Source: Treponema sp.
Lineage (GTDB): Bacteria > Spirochaetota > Spirochaetia > Treponematales > Breznakiellaceae
DNA length: 6,833 nucleotides
Assembly (NCBI GenBank): GCA_031257715.1
Contig: JAIROE010000273.1
Span: forward strand, 1 to 6,833
Reading direction: 5' to 3'
Shown in pieces: positions 1 to 6,499 of this stretch (positions within the stretch are counted from its first letter, which is position 1; the number at the start of each line of letters is the position of its first letter). The position numbers and the translations under genes are program-made. The notes beneath the pieces are model-generated. The model saw only the letters and a program-made list of their open reading frames with translations, was not told the origin of the DNA and did no database searches.

Positions 1-1
1 G

Positions 2-1171
2 GACCCGGCGTTTAACATTTACGCGATGAACGAAGCGGGAAAGATCTACAAGGAGCTCAATCCCAACGTGACGGTGAATGTGGTGGAAACGTCGTGGAAT
101 GACGTTCAGCAAAAGCTGATCACCGCCCTCGGGGCAAACCAGACCGCGAGCCTTCCTGACATACTGCTCATGCAGGATAACGCCATGCAGAAAAACCTCC
201 AGACCTATCCCGGCGCCTTTGCACCCGTTGGCGGCAAGATTGACATGAGCAAGTTTGCCAAATCCAAAGCCGATTACGGAAGCATGGACGGAAAATATTA
301 CGGCGTCCCTTTTGACAACGGCGCCACCGCGACTTTCCTGCGCCAGGACATCGTAGAGCAGGCGGGGCTTAAAGTCGAAGACTTTAACAACATTACATGG
401 GAGCGCTTTAGCGAACTGGGCAAGATCGTAAAACAGAAGACCAATATCGCCATGTTAACCACCAACGCTACCGGGGGGCCTGAACTTATCATGATAATGC
501 TTCAGGGCGCAGGCACCTGGTTCTTCGATCCCCAGGGGAAAACCTACATCAACAACAATCCTGTTCTGAAAAGGGCCATTGAAATCTTCATAGATATGGC
601 CAATTCGCAGGTTCTGCTTCTGGCGTCCGACTGGAACGAATATATCTCCACCATCAACAACGACAGGACCGCCTCTACCATACAGGGCTGCTGGATCATC
701 GGATCAATCGTCGCCAATCCCGCCCATTCAGGCAAGTGGGCAATGGTTACTACGCCGAAGTTCGCAAACATTGATTCCGTAAACTATTCAAGTCAGGGCG
801 GCTCGGGCTGGATGGTCCTTTCCAGCTCCAGAAACATCGACACCGCAATTGACTTTTTGGGAAAGACTTACGGGGGAAGCACGAAGTTCTATGAAACCAT
901 ACTGCCGTCATCCGGGGCCATCGCCACATGGCTTCCCATGGCGCAGTCAAGCGTGTATGGTGCGCCCCATCCTTTCTTTGGAGGACAGAAAATCTACGAA
1001 GAACTAATCGGCTACATCGGAAATGTTCCCCAAGTCAAATACGGACTTTTCAACTACGAAGCAAGGGACGAAGTGACCAAAGGCATGATGGCCATCATAC
1101 AGGGCACCAGCAGCGTTCAGGCGGCCCTTGACGCCGCTCAGAGAAACGTGGAATTTATTGTTAACCAGTAA
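2..1171 (+). CDS. Extracellular solute-binding protein of a CUT1 sugar ABC importer (5' partial)
   Basis: Substrate-binding component of an ABC importer, family 1 (MalE-like), expected in the periplasm or lipid-anchored outside the membrane, where it captures a sugar or oligosaccharide for the permease encoded next. The frame is open to the left edge (second base onward), so 389 residues are visible. The signal peptide or lipobox and perhaps 30-50 residues are missing, judging from a usual length of 420-440. Family traits include the early motif around VETSWNDVQQKL, PDILLMQDNA, DGKYYGVPFDNG followed by a Phe-Leu-Arg strand, NITWERFSELGKIVKQ, and the late GGSGWMVLSSS segment preceding a FLGKTYG helix. 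The ATG at 26 lies inside the conserved fold and is not the true start. The next gene in the same direction is the permease, separated by hairpin repeats. The ligand cannot be told from the sequence. Family call is firm; substrate is unknown. Confidence 0.93.
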   Translation, partial: DPAFNIYAMNEAGKIYKELNPNVTVNVVETSWNDVQQKLITALGANQTASLPDILLMQDNAMQKNLQTYPGAFAPVGGKIDMSKFAKSKADYGSMDGKYYGVPFDNGATATFLRQDIVEQAGLKVEDFNNITWERFSELGKIVKQKTNIAMLTTNATGGPELIMIMLQGAGTWFFDPQGKTYINNNPVLKRAIEIFIDMANSQVLLLASDWNEYISTINNDRTASTIQGCWIIGSIVANPAHSGKWAMVTTPKFANIDSVNYSSQGGSGWMVLSSSRNIDTAIDFLGKTYGGSTKFYETILPSSGAIATWLPMAQSSVYGAPHPFFGGQKIYEELIGYIGNVPQVKYGLFNYEARDEVTKGMMAIIQGTSSVQAALDAAQRNVEFIVNQ

Positions 1172-1175
1172 CCGG

Positions 1176-1258
1176 GTCAAAACGGCCACGGCTGTTTTGA
1201 CTGATCTAAAACAGCCACGGCTGTCCGGGCTGATCCAAAACAGCCTCCTGGCTGTTTG
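1176..1258 (+). repeat. Three tandem imperfect 29-bp hairpin repeats between binding protein and permease
   Basis: Copies begin at 1179, 1208 and 1237, each starting AAAAC(G/A)GCC. Copies 1 and 2 end CTGATC(T/C), and the period is exactly 29 bp. Each copy is a hairpin. Copy 1 pairs 1176-1187 with 1190-1201 (GTCAAAAC arm, one G-T wobble, tight loop). Copy 2 keeps about 5-6 pairs around 1211-1224. Copy 3 pairs 1238-1245 with 1250-1257 around a TCCT loop. Hairpins in this position, as between malE and malF in enteric bacteria, are known to protect upstream mRNA and lower downstream expression, so the binding protein outnumbers the permease. That role is inferred here. No T-run follows, so a full terminator is unlikely. 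Confidence 0.8.
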
Positions 1259-1264
1259 CGGACA

Positions 1265-1276
1265 GGGGGAGAGGTG
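1265..1276 (+). promoter_or_regulatory. Ribosome binding site that fixes the permease start
   Basis: A purine-rich GGGGGAGAGG lies directly before the ATG at 1277. The in-frame TTG at 1256 would sit inside the third hairpin repeat, upstream of this site, so the ATG at 1277 is preferred over the longer reading. Confidence 0.65.
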
Positions 1277-2977
1277 ATGCGAAAAGGGATTGTGCTTTCA
1301 AAAAAATATGCGCGCTGGGGCTGGTTCTTTGTTAGCCCCGCCGCGGCGCTTATTTTTATTCTTTCCTTTTATCCCATGGTGTACGCTTTTATCCTGTCGC
1401 TGCAGTCCGGGCTGGGAAACAACCTCCGCTTTACGGGATTAAAAAATTATATCAGGCTTTTTCAGGACCCGATCTTTCCCCAGGCGGTGATCAACGTTTT
1501 CATCTATCTTGTCATTCAGGTGCCGATCATGCTGTTTCTGGCGCTGATTCTTACGTCAGTGCTTAACAACAGGGATTTGAAATTCAAGGGGCTTTTCAGA
1601 ACCATTGTTTTTCTGCCCTGCGCCACCGCGCTGGTTTCTTCGGCCCTGATCTTCAAGTCGTTTTTTTCTCTCGACGGCATCATCAATTTTTTCCTTGTAA
1701 AAACACATATCGTCGAAAGTCCCGTCGGTTTCCTTACCAACGCATTCTGGGCGCGGTTCATCATCATCCTTGTCATTACCTGGCGATGGACCGGATACAA
1801 CACGATCTTTTATCTTGCGGGGCTGCAGAACATAGACACGTCCGTATACGAAGCCGCCCGTATAGACGGCGCGTCTTCCGTGCAGCAGTTCTTCCACATT
1901 ATCCTGCCTCTTCTGCGGCCGGTGATTCTTCTTACCACGATCATGTCAACAAACGGGACGCTCCAGCTTTTTGACGAAGTGCGCAGCATCACGATAACGG
2001 GAGGACCGGGTACGGCGACATTAACAATTTCCCTTTATATCTACGACATCCTTTTCAGAAATGTTACACAGTTCGGATACGCCGCCGCGGTTTCCTATTC
2101 AATTTTGATCATGGTGGCAATCCTGTCGTTGATTCAACTGAAAGCGGGGGGACAAGGCATTATGAGAAAGGGCAAATATGTTTCCAGGACGGTGATGTAC
2201 GTTTTTCTTGTTGTAATCTGCGTTTTTTCCGCCTTCCCTTTTGTATGGATGCTTTCCGCGGCCACGAACCGGAGCATAGACATCATACGGGGAAAGTTAT
2301 TTCCGGGAACATGGATTGTTGAAAATTTCAAGACATTGATAAAGACGGTCGATCTGGGCCGGACCTTCTGGAATTCCGTGCGGAATTCCATCGCAGGCAC
2401 GCTGGGCAGCATATTTATCTGTTCCATGGCGGGCTACGGATTTCAAATCTACCGAGATCGGGCCAAGGACAGGCTCATGTCCGTACTGCTGCTTTCGATG
2501 ATGGTCCCCTTCGCCTCGGTCATGGTGCCCCTGTACCGCATGTTCAGCATTGCGAAGCTTCTTGACACGACGGCGGGTTTCATTCTTCCATCGCTTTCCA
2601 CCGCTTTTCTCATTTTCTTTTTCAGACAGAGCAGCATGTCCTTTCCCAATGAAATTGTGCAGGCCGCAAGGGTGGACGGACTCGGCGAATTCGGCATATA
2701 CGCCCGGATCTACTTTCCCGTCATGGCGCCGACTTTTGCCGCGGCGGCCATTGTGTCATTTATGGCAAACTGGAATAACTATTTGTGGCCTCTCATTATC
2801 ATGCAAAAACAGGAAAGCAGAACCATGCCAATGATGCTCGCCGGCCTTACGGCAGGCTACGTTACCGATAACGGCATCCTCATGCTGGCCGTCACGATAT
2901 GTACCCTGCCTACGGTGATACTCTTCTTCACCCAGCAGAAACGCTTTGTGGCAGGCATCCTGGGATCGGTCAAATAG
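1277..2977 (+). CDS. Fused two-domain sugar ABC transporter permease (MalF-type plus MalG-type)
   Basis: Inner-membrane channel of a CUT1 importer. In this family two separate proteins normally form the heterodimer; here one 566-residue frame contains both. Half 1 (residues 1-295) has the usual N-terminal helix (about 14-40), the linker containing TGLKNYIRLFQDP, and an EAA loop at 191-215 (YEAARIDGAS, then ILPLLRP) that docks on the ATPase. Half 2 (296-566) starts MRKGKYVSRT, has membrane helices from about 305, an EAA loop at 461-484 (VQAARVDGLG, then YFPVMAP), the NWNNYLWPL segment, and the typical MalG-like ending QQKRFVAGILGSVK. The join is LKAGGQG-IMRKGK, with no linker domain. The coding DNA there has a run of six G and an ATG with purine-rich DNA upstream, so the second half may once have been, or still be, translated alone. 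No ATPase is encoded nearby. The 3' end overlaps the convergent regulator gene by 8 nt. Family call is firm; whether the fusion is biological is open. Confidence 0.9.
   Translation: MRKGIVLSKKYARWGWFFVSPAAALIFILSFYPMVYAFILSLQSGLGNNLRFTGLKNYIRLFQDPIFPQAVINVFIYLVIQVPIMLFLALILTSVLNNRDLKFKGLFRTIVFLPCATALVSSALIFKSFFSLDGIINFFLVKTHIVESPVGFLTNAFWARFIIILVITWRWTGYNTIFYLAGLQNIDTSVYEAARIDGASSVQQFFHIILPLLRPVILLTTIMSTNGTLQLFDEVRSITITGGPGTATLTISLYIYDILFRNVTQFGYAAAVSYSILIMVAILSLIQLKAGGQGIMRKGKYVSRTVMYVFLVVICVFSAFPFVWMLSAATNRSIDIIRGKLFPGTWIVENFKTLIKTVDLGRTFWNSVRNSIAGTLGSIFICSMAGYGFQIYRDRAKDRLMSVLLLSMMVPFASVMVPLYRMFSIAKLLDTTAGFILPSLSTAFLIFFFRQSSMSFPNEIVQAARVDGLGEFGIYARIYFPVMAPTFAAAAIVSFMANWNNYLWPLIIMQKQESRTMPMMLAGLTAGYVTDNGILMLAVTICTLPTVILFFTQQKRFVAGILGSVK
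2144..2165 (+). other. Fusion junction: G6 run plus retained internal start (ATGA)
   Basis: The frame reads AAA GCG GGG GGA CAA GGC ATT ATG AGA at 2141-2167. With one G fewer in the 2146-2151 run it would read Lys-Ala-Gly-Asp-Lys-Ala-Leu-stop, the TGA overlapping the ATG at 2162 as ATGA. That is the classic translational coupling between adjacent permease genes. The GGGGGGA and AAGG upstream of 2162 could serve as a Shine-Dalgarno for the second half. Confidence 0.55.
2369..2390. repeat. Near-perfect 22-bp palindrome inside the permease gene
   Basis: TGGAATTCCG and its exact reverse complement are separated by only TG. Each arm contains the palindrome GGAATTCC. It encodes the Trp-Asn-Ser-Val-Arg-Asn-Ser-Ile stretch of the MalG-like half, a region where Asn-Ser is common in the family, so part of the symmetry may follow from coding constraint. 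Confidence 0.6.
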
Positions 2978-3668
2978 ACCCGGATCGATTCGCAAGCCGT
3001 ATGATCTCGAACCTGTCCTTGACGCCGAGTTTTGAATAAATCGTGCTGACCTGATTGCGCACCGTCTGCACTGCGAGGTTAAGCTTTTCGGCAATTCCTT
3101 CGTTGTCGTAGCCGGTTGCGATAAGGGTGAAGATTTCCCGCTCACGGTTGGTAAGATCCGTAAGCCACTCGAAAGTCCCGTTTTCCTTTTCTCCGCCTGC
3201 CCCGCGGAGAGGCGCCCTGTTCCCGCCTGATTTCCGTTCGCCCCGGTACAATTCCTCCACCAGCATCCGGGCGATCTCGGGGGATATCTGCATGATGCCG
3301 CTCCGCAGTGCCCGGATCGCGGCAATGAGCTCCGTGGGGGAAATGTCCTTGAGCAGGTAACCCGATGCGCCGGCAAGCAGGGCGGACCGTACGAGCGCGT
3401 CTTCGTGATAGGTAGAGAGCATGATGATCTTGATCCCGGGCTGCCGGGGCTTGATGAGCTTCACCGCCTCGACGCCGTCCATTTCCGGCATTCGTATGTC
3501 CATGAGAATTACATCAGGTTCCATCTCCGCGGCCATGGCGACGGCCTCCCTGCCGTTCAGCGCTATGCCCAAAACGGCAAGGTCGCGGGCGTAGTTGTTG
3601 AGAAAGGTGCGGAGACTTTCGGCAAAGAGTATCTGATCATCGGCAAGCAGTATCTTCAATTTATCCAT
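2970..3668 (-). CDS. Two-component response regulator, NarL/FixJ (LuxR) family
   Basis: Cytoplasmic transcription regulator of 232 residues, the usual length for this family. The receiver domain (about 4-120) has the acidic pair Asp10-Asp11, the phosphate-accepting Asp57 in VILMDIRMPEMDG, Ser85 in IIMLSTYHED and Lys107 in GYLLKDIS, so every switch residue is present. A charged Gly/Arg-rich linker (about 142-166) leads to a LuxR-type helix-turn-helix at about 171-226: LTNREREIF, then a recognition helix in VQTVRNQVSTIYSKLGV. The ATG at 3668 gives the family-typical start MDKLKILLADDQ, and purine-rich AGAGGGG lies just upstream. It follows the kinase gene by 18 nt on the same strand, so the two are almost certainly one operon and a cognate pair. 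Its stop lies inside the 3' end of the convergent permease gene. Target promoters are unknown; the adjacent importer and MFS genes are natural candidates. Confidence 0.96.
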   Translation of the reverse strand: MDKLKILLADDQILFAESLRTFLNNYARDLAVLGIALNGREAVAMAAEMEPDVILMDIRMPEMDGVEAVKLIKPRQPGIKIIMLSTYHEDALVRSALLAGASGYLLKDISPTELIAAIRALRSGIMQISPEIARMLVEELYRGERKSGGNRAPLRGAGGEKENGTFEWLTDLTNREREIFTLIATGYDNEGIAEKLNLAVQTVRNQVSTIYSKLGVKDRFEIIRLANRSGSI

Positions 3669-3686
3669 AGCCCCTCTTCCCCCTTT

Positions 3687-5042
3687 TCAGGCGCTTTCGC
3701 CGTTTTGCCGGGAAACCGTAACCAGCGGAATCTCCACATTCAGGCGGAAACCGCCGTCTTCGGGAGAATACGCATCGAAAGTTCCGCCTATTTCCCTGAG
3801 CCGCTCCTCCATTCCGGCCAGCCCTATGCCCTTGACAATCTGCCGGGCGCCTCTCCCGTTGTCGCTTACCGTTATGGAAAGGCTCTGGGGAAATTCCCAA
3901 AACTGTATGCCGATGCGGCCCGCCTTTCCGTGGCGCACCGCGTTGGTAAAAGATTCCTGTACAATACGGGAAAGGACGGAATTGACCGTAAGCCCGTAAT
4001 CGTGCCGCATGTTGCCCGCTTCTATTTCAACATTGATACCCGTCACTTCCTCAAAAATATCTTTCATCTGATAAATGGTATCTATTCCCTTTGACGCGGG
4101 TTCCCGTATCTCCCGTATCATGTGGAGAATTTCCCTGGTGCGTTTGAGGCCCTCCTGCGCCTGATTGAGGATCATGTGAAAAGTTTCCCGCGCCCTTTCC
4201 CCTTCCATGTTTTCCTGACTCATGGCAGCATTGCTCAGGGCGATGATATTGGCGAACACATAGCCGCAGCTGTCGTGAAGATCGCTGGTAAAGCGGAGCC
4301 TGTCCTTTTTGACTGCCTCTTCACCGGAATTTTTTACATACTCCTGAAGGCAGTGGTTAAAAAGCAGCATTTGGGTGCCTACCAGATTCAGATGGGAAAC
4401 CATGGCCTCGCTGTTCGTATATTTTTCCGAGAGAACACGTATCGCAAAAGACATCGCCGCAAGGACGCCCGGATAGAGAAACAGGAGAAACGTCTCTCCA
4501 AACCCCGGACCGGAAAAAACAAGCGTTCCCAGCGCCGCGCCGAGAAATTCCGGATGAAAAGACAGGAAACTGAAAAGGGCCGACGCTCCCAGCGCCGCGC
4601 CCATTCCCCATGCGGGCGAAAAGGAAACGGCGGCAAGAAACGTAAAGGCGCTGTACAGGCAGAGCTTGACGGTGAGCGTGTCGTTAAGGACATAACCCGC
4701 GATAACCGCCACGGTCAAGGCAATGACAAAGAGAAGGCCCCGCAGCATAAAGCCGGTACCCGTCAGTATGACGCCGGCAGGCGGGCTTGAGTCCCTGCCG
4801 GACAAAAAGAAGCAGCCGTAGAGGGAAAGGGCGGAAAGAATCCACGGGACATAGAAGTTCACATAAAAAAGAACGCGGTTGGTCTCTTCCCGGGCATCAA
4901 AGAAAAGCGGCAGAGTCACGCCGATCCCGGCGTATTTTACGGTAAAGGCCGCGCCCGCCGCCAGAAAAAAGACGGCGGCGCACAGGGCCGGCAGGGTTCT
5001 GGAAAGGAAACGGGATATATCCATGAAACGCTCCATGTTCAT
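3687..5042 (-). CDS. Membrane sensor histidine kinase, NarX/DesK (HisKA_3) type
   Basis: Sensor partner of the regulator encoded 18 nt downstream. Numbered from the 5042 ATG (451 aa): about six hydrophobic segments between 14 and 203 form the sensor, with a short charged extra-membrane loop around 45-56 (FFDAREETNR). A helical linker leads to the HisKA_3 dimerisation domain with the phosphorylated His256 in SDLHDSCG. The ATPase domain has the N box (Glu363, Asn367 in VQESFTNAVRHG), the G1 box DNGRGA at 394-399 and the G2 box GIGLAGMEERLREIGG at 405-420. All catalytic motifs are intact. The coordinates give the longest frame. Three ATGs compete: 5042, 5036 and 5024. The -10 box of a consensus promoter overlaps the 5042 ATG, so a transcript from it would begin near 5034-5037. 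That favours 5036 (leaderless) or 5024 (preceded by GGAG at 6 nt). The signal sensed is not recognisable. Confidence 0.95.
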   Translation of the reverse strand: MNMERFMDISRFLSRTLPALCAAVFFLAAGAAFTVKYAGIGVTLPLFFDAREETNRVLFYVNFYVPWILSALSLYGCFFLSGRDSSPPAGVILTGTGFMLRGLLFVIALTVAVIAGYVLNDTLTVKLCLYSAFTFLAAVSFSPAWGMGAALGASALFSFLSFHPEFLGAALGTLVFSGPGFGETFLLFLYPGVLAAMSFAIRVLSEKYTNSEAMVSHLNLVGTQMLLFNHCLQEYVKNSGEEAVKKDRLRFTSDLHDSCGYVFANIIALSNAAMSQENMEGERARETFHMILNQAQEGLKRTREILHMIREIREPASKGIDTIYQMKDIFEEVTGINVEIEAGNMRHDYGLTVNSVLSRIVQESFTNAVRHGKAGRIGIQFWEFPQSLSITVSDNGRGARQIVKGIGLAGMEERLREIGGTFDAYSPEDGGFRLNVEIPLVTVSRQNGESA

Positions 5043-5070
5043 TATACCCTTCCGGTTCCCGTCCTGTCAA
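5041..5070 (-). promoter_or_regulatory. Consensus sigma70-type promoter of the kinase-regulator operon
   Basis: On the minus strand TTGACA (5070-5065) and TATAAT (5046-5041) match both consensus hexamers perfectly, with an 18-bp spacer. The last T of the -10 box lies only 4 nt before the ATG at 5036 and is itself part of the ATG at 5042 region, so the expected start of transcription (about 5034-5037) lies downstream of the 5042 ATG. Confidence 0.72.
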
Positions 5071-5079
5071 AAAAGAAGG

Positions 5080-5100
5080 CGCCGGTGACAAAAACGCCGG
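5080..5100. repeat. Paired CGCCGG direct repeats in the divergent promoter region
   Basis: CGCCGG occurs at 5080-5085 and 5095-5100, 15 bp apart, between the kinase promoter and the transporter promoter. It could be an operator shared by both divergent genes. The only support is position and repetition, so this is weak. Confidence 0.2.
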
Positions 5101-5111
5101 CCCCGGACATG

Positions 5112-5140
5112 TTGCGGTAATTTTCGATAACGGTTACACT
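5112..5140 (+). promoter_or_regulatory. Possible promoter of the MFS transporter gene
   Basis: TTGCGG (5112-5117) and TACACT (5135-5140) are spaced by 17 bp and are moderate matches to sigma70 boxes. The -10 box ends 6 nt before the ATG at 5147, so transcription would begin at or next to the start codon. No Shine-Dalgarno sequence is present between them, which fits a leaderless message. Confidence 0.35.
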
Positions 5141-5146
5141 TTTTTA

Positions 5147-6391
5147 ATGCCTCGTCAACGCGGGCCTTATTCGGGCGTCCTTTTTGTTATTTACGGAAAT
5201 ATGGTCCTCTACGGTTTTGTGCAGACCATGCGGGGAGTCATCTATCCATTGATGAAAAATAATTTTGCCGTCTCCTACAGCCGGCAGGGGTTTATGGTCT
5301 TCCTTGTTTCCTGTACCTCGGTTGCGGCCTGCGCCGCCGCGGGGATCTTTCTTAACCGCTTCGGCTTCAGAAAATCCATAGCTGCGGGTTTTGCGGCGGT
5401 ACTTGCCGGAATGGCCTCTTTCCTGGCCGCCCCCCAAAGCGGCGCGGCGGCGGGTTTCCCGGTGATCGCGGGCATGTTTATCCTGATTCAGGCGGGGCTG
5501 GGTTTTTTTGAGATAGGTCTCAACGGAATGGGGGCAAAAACCTTCACAAAAAAATCCGCCCTTATGATGAACCTGCTTCATTTTTTCTACGGCATGGGGG
5601 CCATTCTGGGACCCGCCTTCGCGGGTTTTGTCGCAAACGGACTGGGCCTCAACTGGCGTCTTGTTTACCCCATCGGCCTTATCCCCACCGCCGCCATGGC
5701 GCTTGTCACTTTTTTCGTGATGCCCAAAGATCCGCCCCCGGCCGGTGCGGATCCCGGACCGGTCCCGGCGGACACTGCGGGCAAGAGCGGCGCGGGCAGG
5801 ACCGCCGCGAACGGTTTCACCTTCTGGTCCGCCCTCAGAGAGCCCATGGTATGGCGTTTCGGCATTATCCTCGGCCTTGCCAGCGCCGGGGAAGTGAGCA
5901 CCGCCAACTGGAGCGGCCTCTATCTGCAGGATGTCTACGGGTATGATCCCAAGACCACAGGCGCCGCGTTTCTGTCGCTGTTCTATATTTTCTACACCAC
6001 CGTCCGGCTCTTTGGCGGCTTTATCATTGAGAAGACGGGCTACTTCAAAAGCCTGCTCTTTGCGGCCGGCGCCATTGTCATTCTGTTTGCCGCGGGATTC
6101 TCCCTCGGCAGAAACGGCATCTGGATACTCCCCTTTACGGGACTGTTCCTCGCCATAATCTACCCCACCGTGCTTGCGGTAAACATACGTATTCTTGGGG
6201 AAAGGGCCCAGACCGCAGGCAGCGCGATACTCGTCATCGCTTTTTCACTGGGCGGGATCATACAATTTTTGATAGGGCTGACCAACCGCTATCTGGGTGA
6301 AGCCTGGGGCTACAGAAGCTGTATAGTGTACACAACGGTTATGGGAATCCTCCTCTGGAGGCTGTCACGCATAATTTTTTTATGTAAATGA
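5147..6391 (+). CDS. Major facilitator superfamily transporter, fucose-permease-like (COG0738 group)
   Basis: Inner-membrane secondary transporter of 414 residues with about 12 hydrophobic segments (roughly 10-30, 46-66, 77-96, 105-125, 143-163, 172-192, then 235-252, 270-290, 302-320, 325-345, 355-375, 390-410). A loop-2 motif LNRFGFRKS (69-77) corresponds to MFS motif A. NLLHFFYGMGAILGP (142-156) and the later ANWSGLYLQD (253-262) resemble the FucP-like sugar permeases. The central cytoplasmic loop (about 193-233) is rich in Pro, Gly and Ala and looks disordered. The ATG at 5147 places the first membrane helix at residue 10, as expected, but has no ribosome binding site; the next ATG (5201) would cut that helix. 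It is divergent from the kinase operon with 104 bp between them. A sugar or other small metabolite substrate coupled to protons is likely for the group; the exact substrate cannot be read. Alternative: a general MFS exporter. Confidence 0.92.
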   Translation: MPRQRGPYSGVLFVIYGNMVLYGFVQTMRGVIYPLMKNNFAVSYSRQGFMVFLVSCTSVAACAAAGIFLNRFGFRKSIAAGFAAVLAGMASFLAAPQSGAAAGFPVIAGMFILIQAGLGFFEIGLNGMGAKTFTKKSALMMNLLHFFYGMGAILGPAFAGFVANGLGLNWRLVYPIGLIPTAAMALVTFFVMPKDPPPAGADPGPVPADTAGKSGAGRTAANGFTFWSALREPMVWRFGIILGLASAGEVSTANWSGLYLQDVYGYDPKTTGAAFLSLFYIFYTTVRLFGGFIIEKTGYFKSLLFAAGAIVILFAAGFSLGRNGIWILPFTGLFLAIIYPTVLAVNIRILGERAQTAGSAILVIAFSLGGIIQFLIGLTNRYLGEAWGYRSCIVYTTVMGILLWRLSRIIFLCK

Positions 6392-6395
6392 GCCT

Positions 6396-6416
6396 CCGCG
6401 GAGCAGAGCTCCGCGG
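6396..6416 (+). terminator. Strong GC hairpin directly after the MFS gene
   Basis: CCGCGGAGC (6396-6404) pairs perfectly with GCTCCGCGG (6408-6416) around an AGA loop, starting 4 nt after the stop codon. There is no T-run behind it, so it may stabilise the 3' end or act with Rho rather than as a classic intrinsic terminator. Confidence 0.4.
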
Positions 6417-6499
6417 TATCCTTAGCGATGCATTAGTTCGAACGGAGGCTCGTTCGAGAGGAAGTTTATAATACCCTCCCCCGCGCAAGCGGGCTCTTG

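Noticed and set aside
1179..1258. CRISPR-like array because of the 29-bp period
   Set aside because: The copies are directly adjacent with no unique spacers, only three exist, and no cas gene is near; they are tandem hairpins.
1256..1276. Upstream TTG start for the permease
   Set aside because: It lies inside the third hairpin repeat with the ribosome binding site downstream of it; ATG at 1277 fits better.
2756..3376. A 206-codon minus-strand frame bridging the permease and regulator ends
   Set aside because: It is out of frame with the well-conserved regulator and antisense to the permease, is rich in Arg, Ser and Pro, and shows no domain motif.
3405..4094. A 229-codon plus-strand frame opposite the regulator and kinase
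   Set aside because: It is fully antisense to two genes with intact catalytic motifs and shows no family signature; long antisense frames are common in DNA of this composition.
4122..4790. A 222-codon plus-strand frame opposite the kinase
   Set aside because: Its second half is an Arg/Lys-rich low-complexity run typical of a shadow of a hydrophobic membrane domain.
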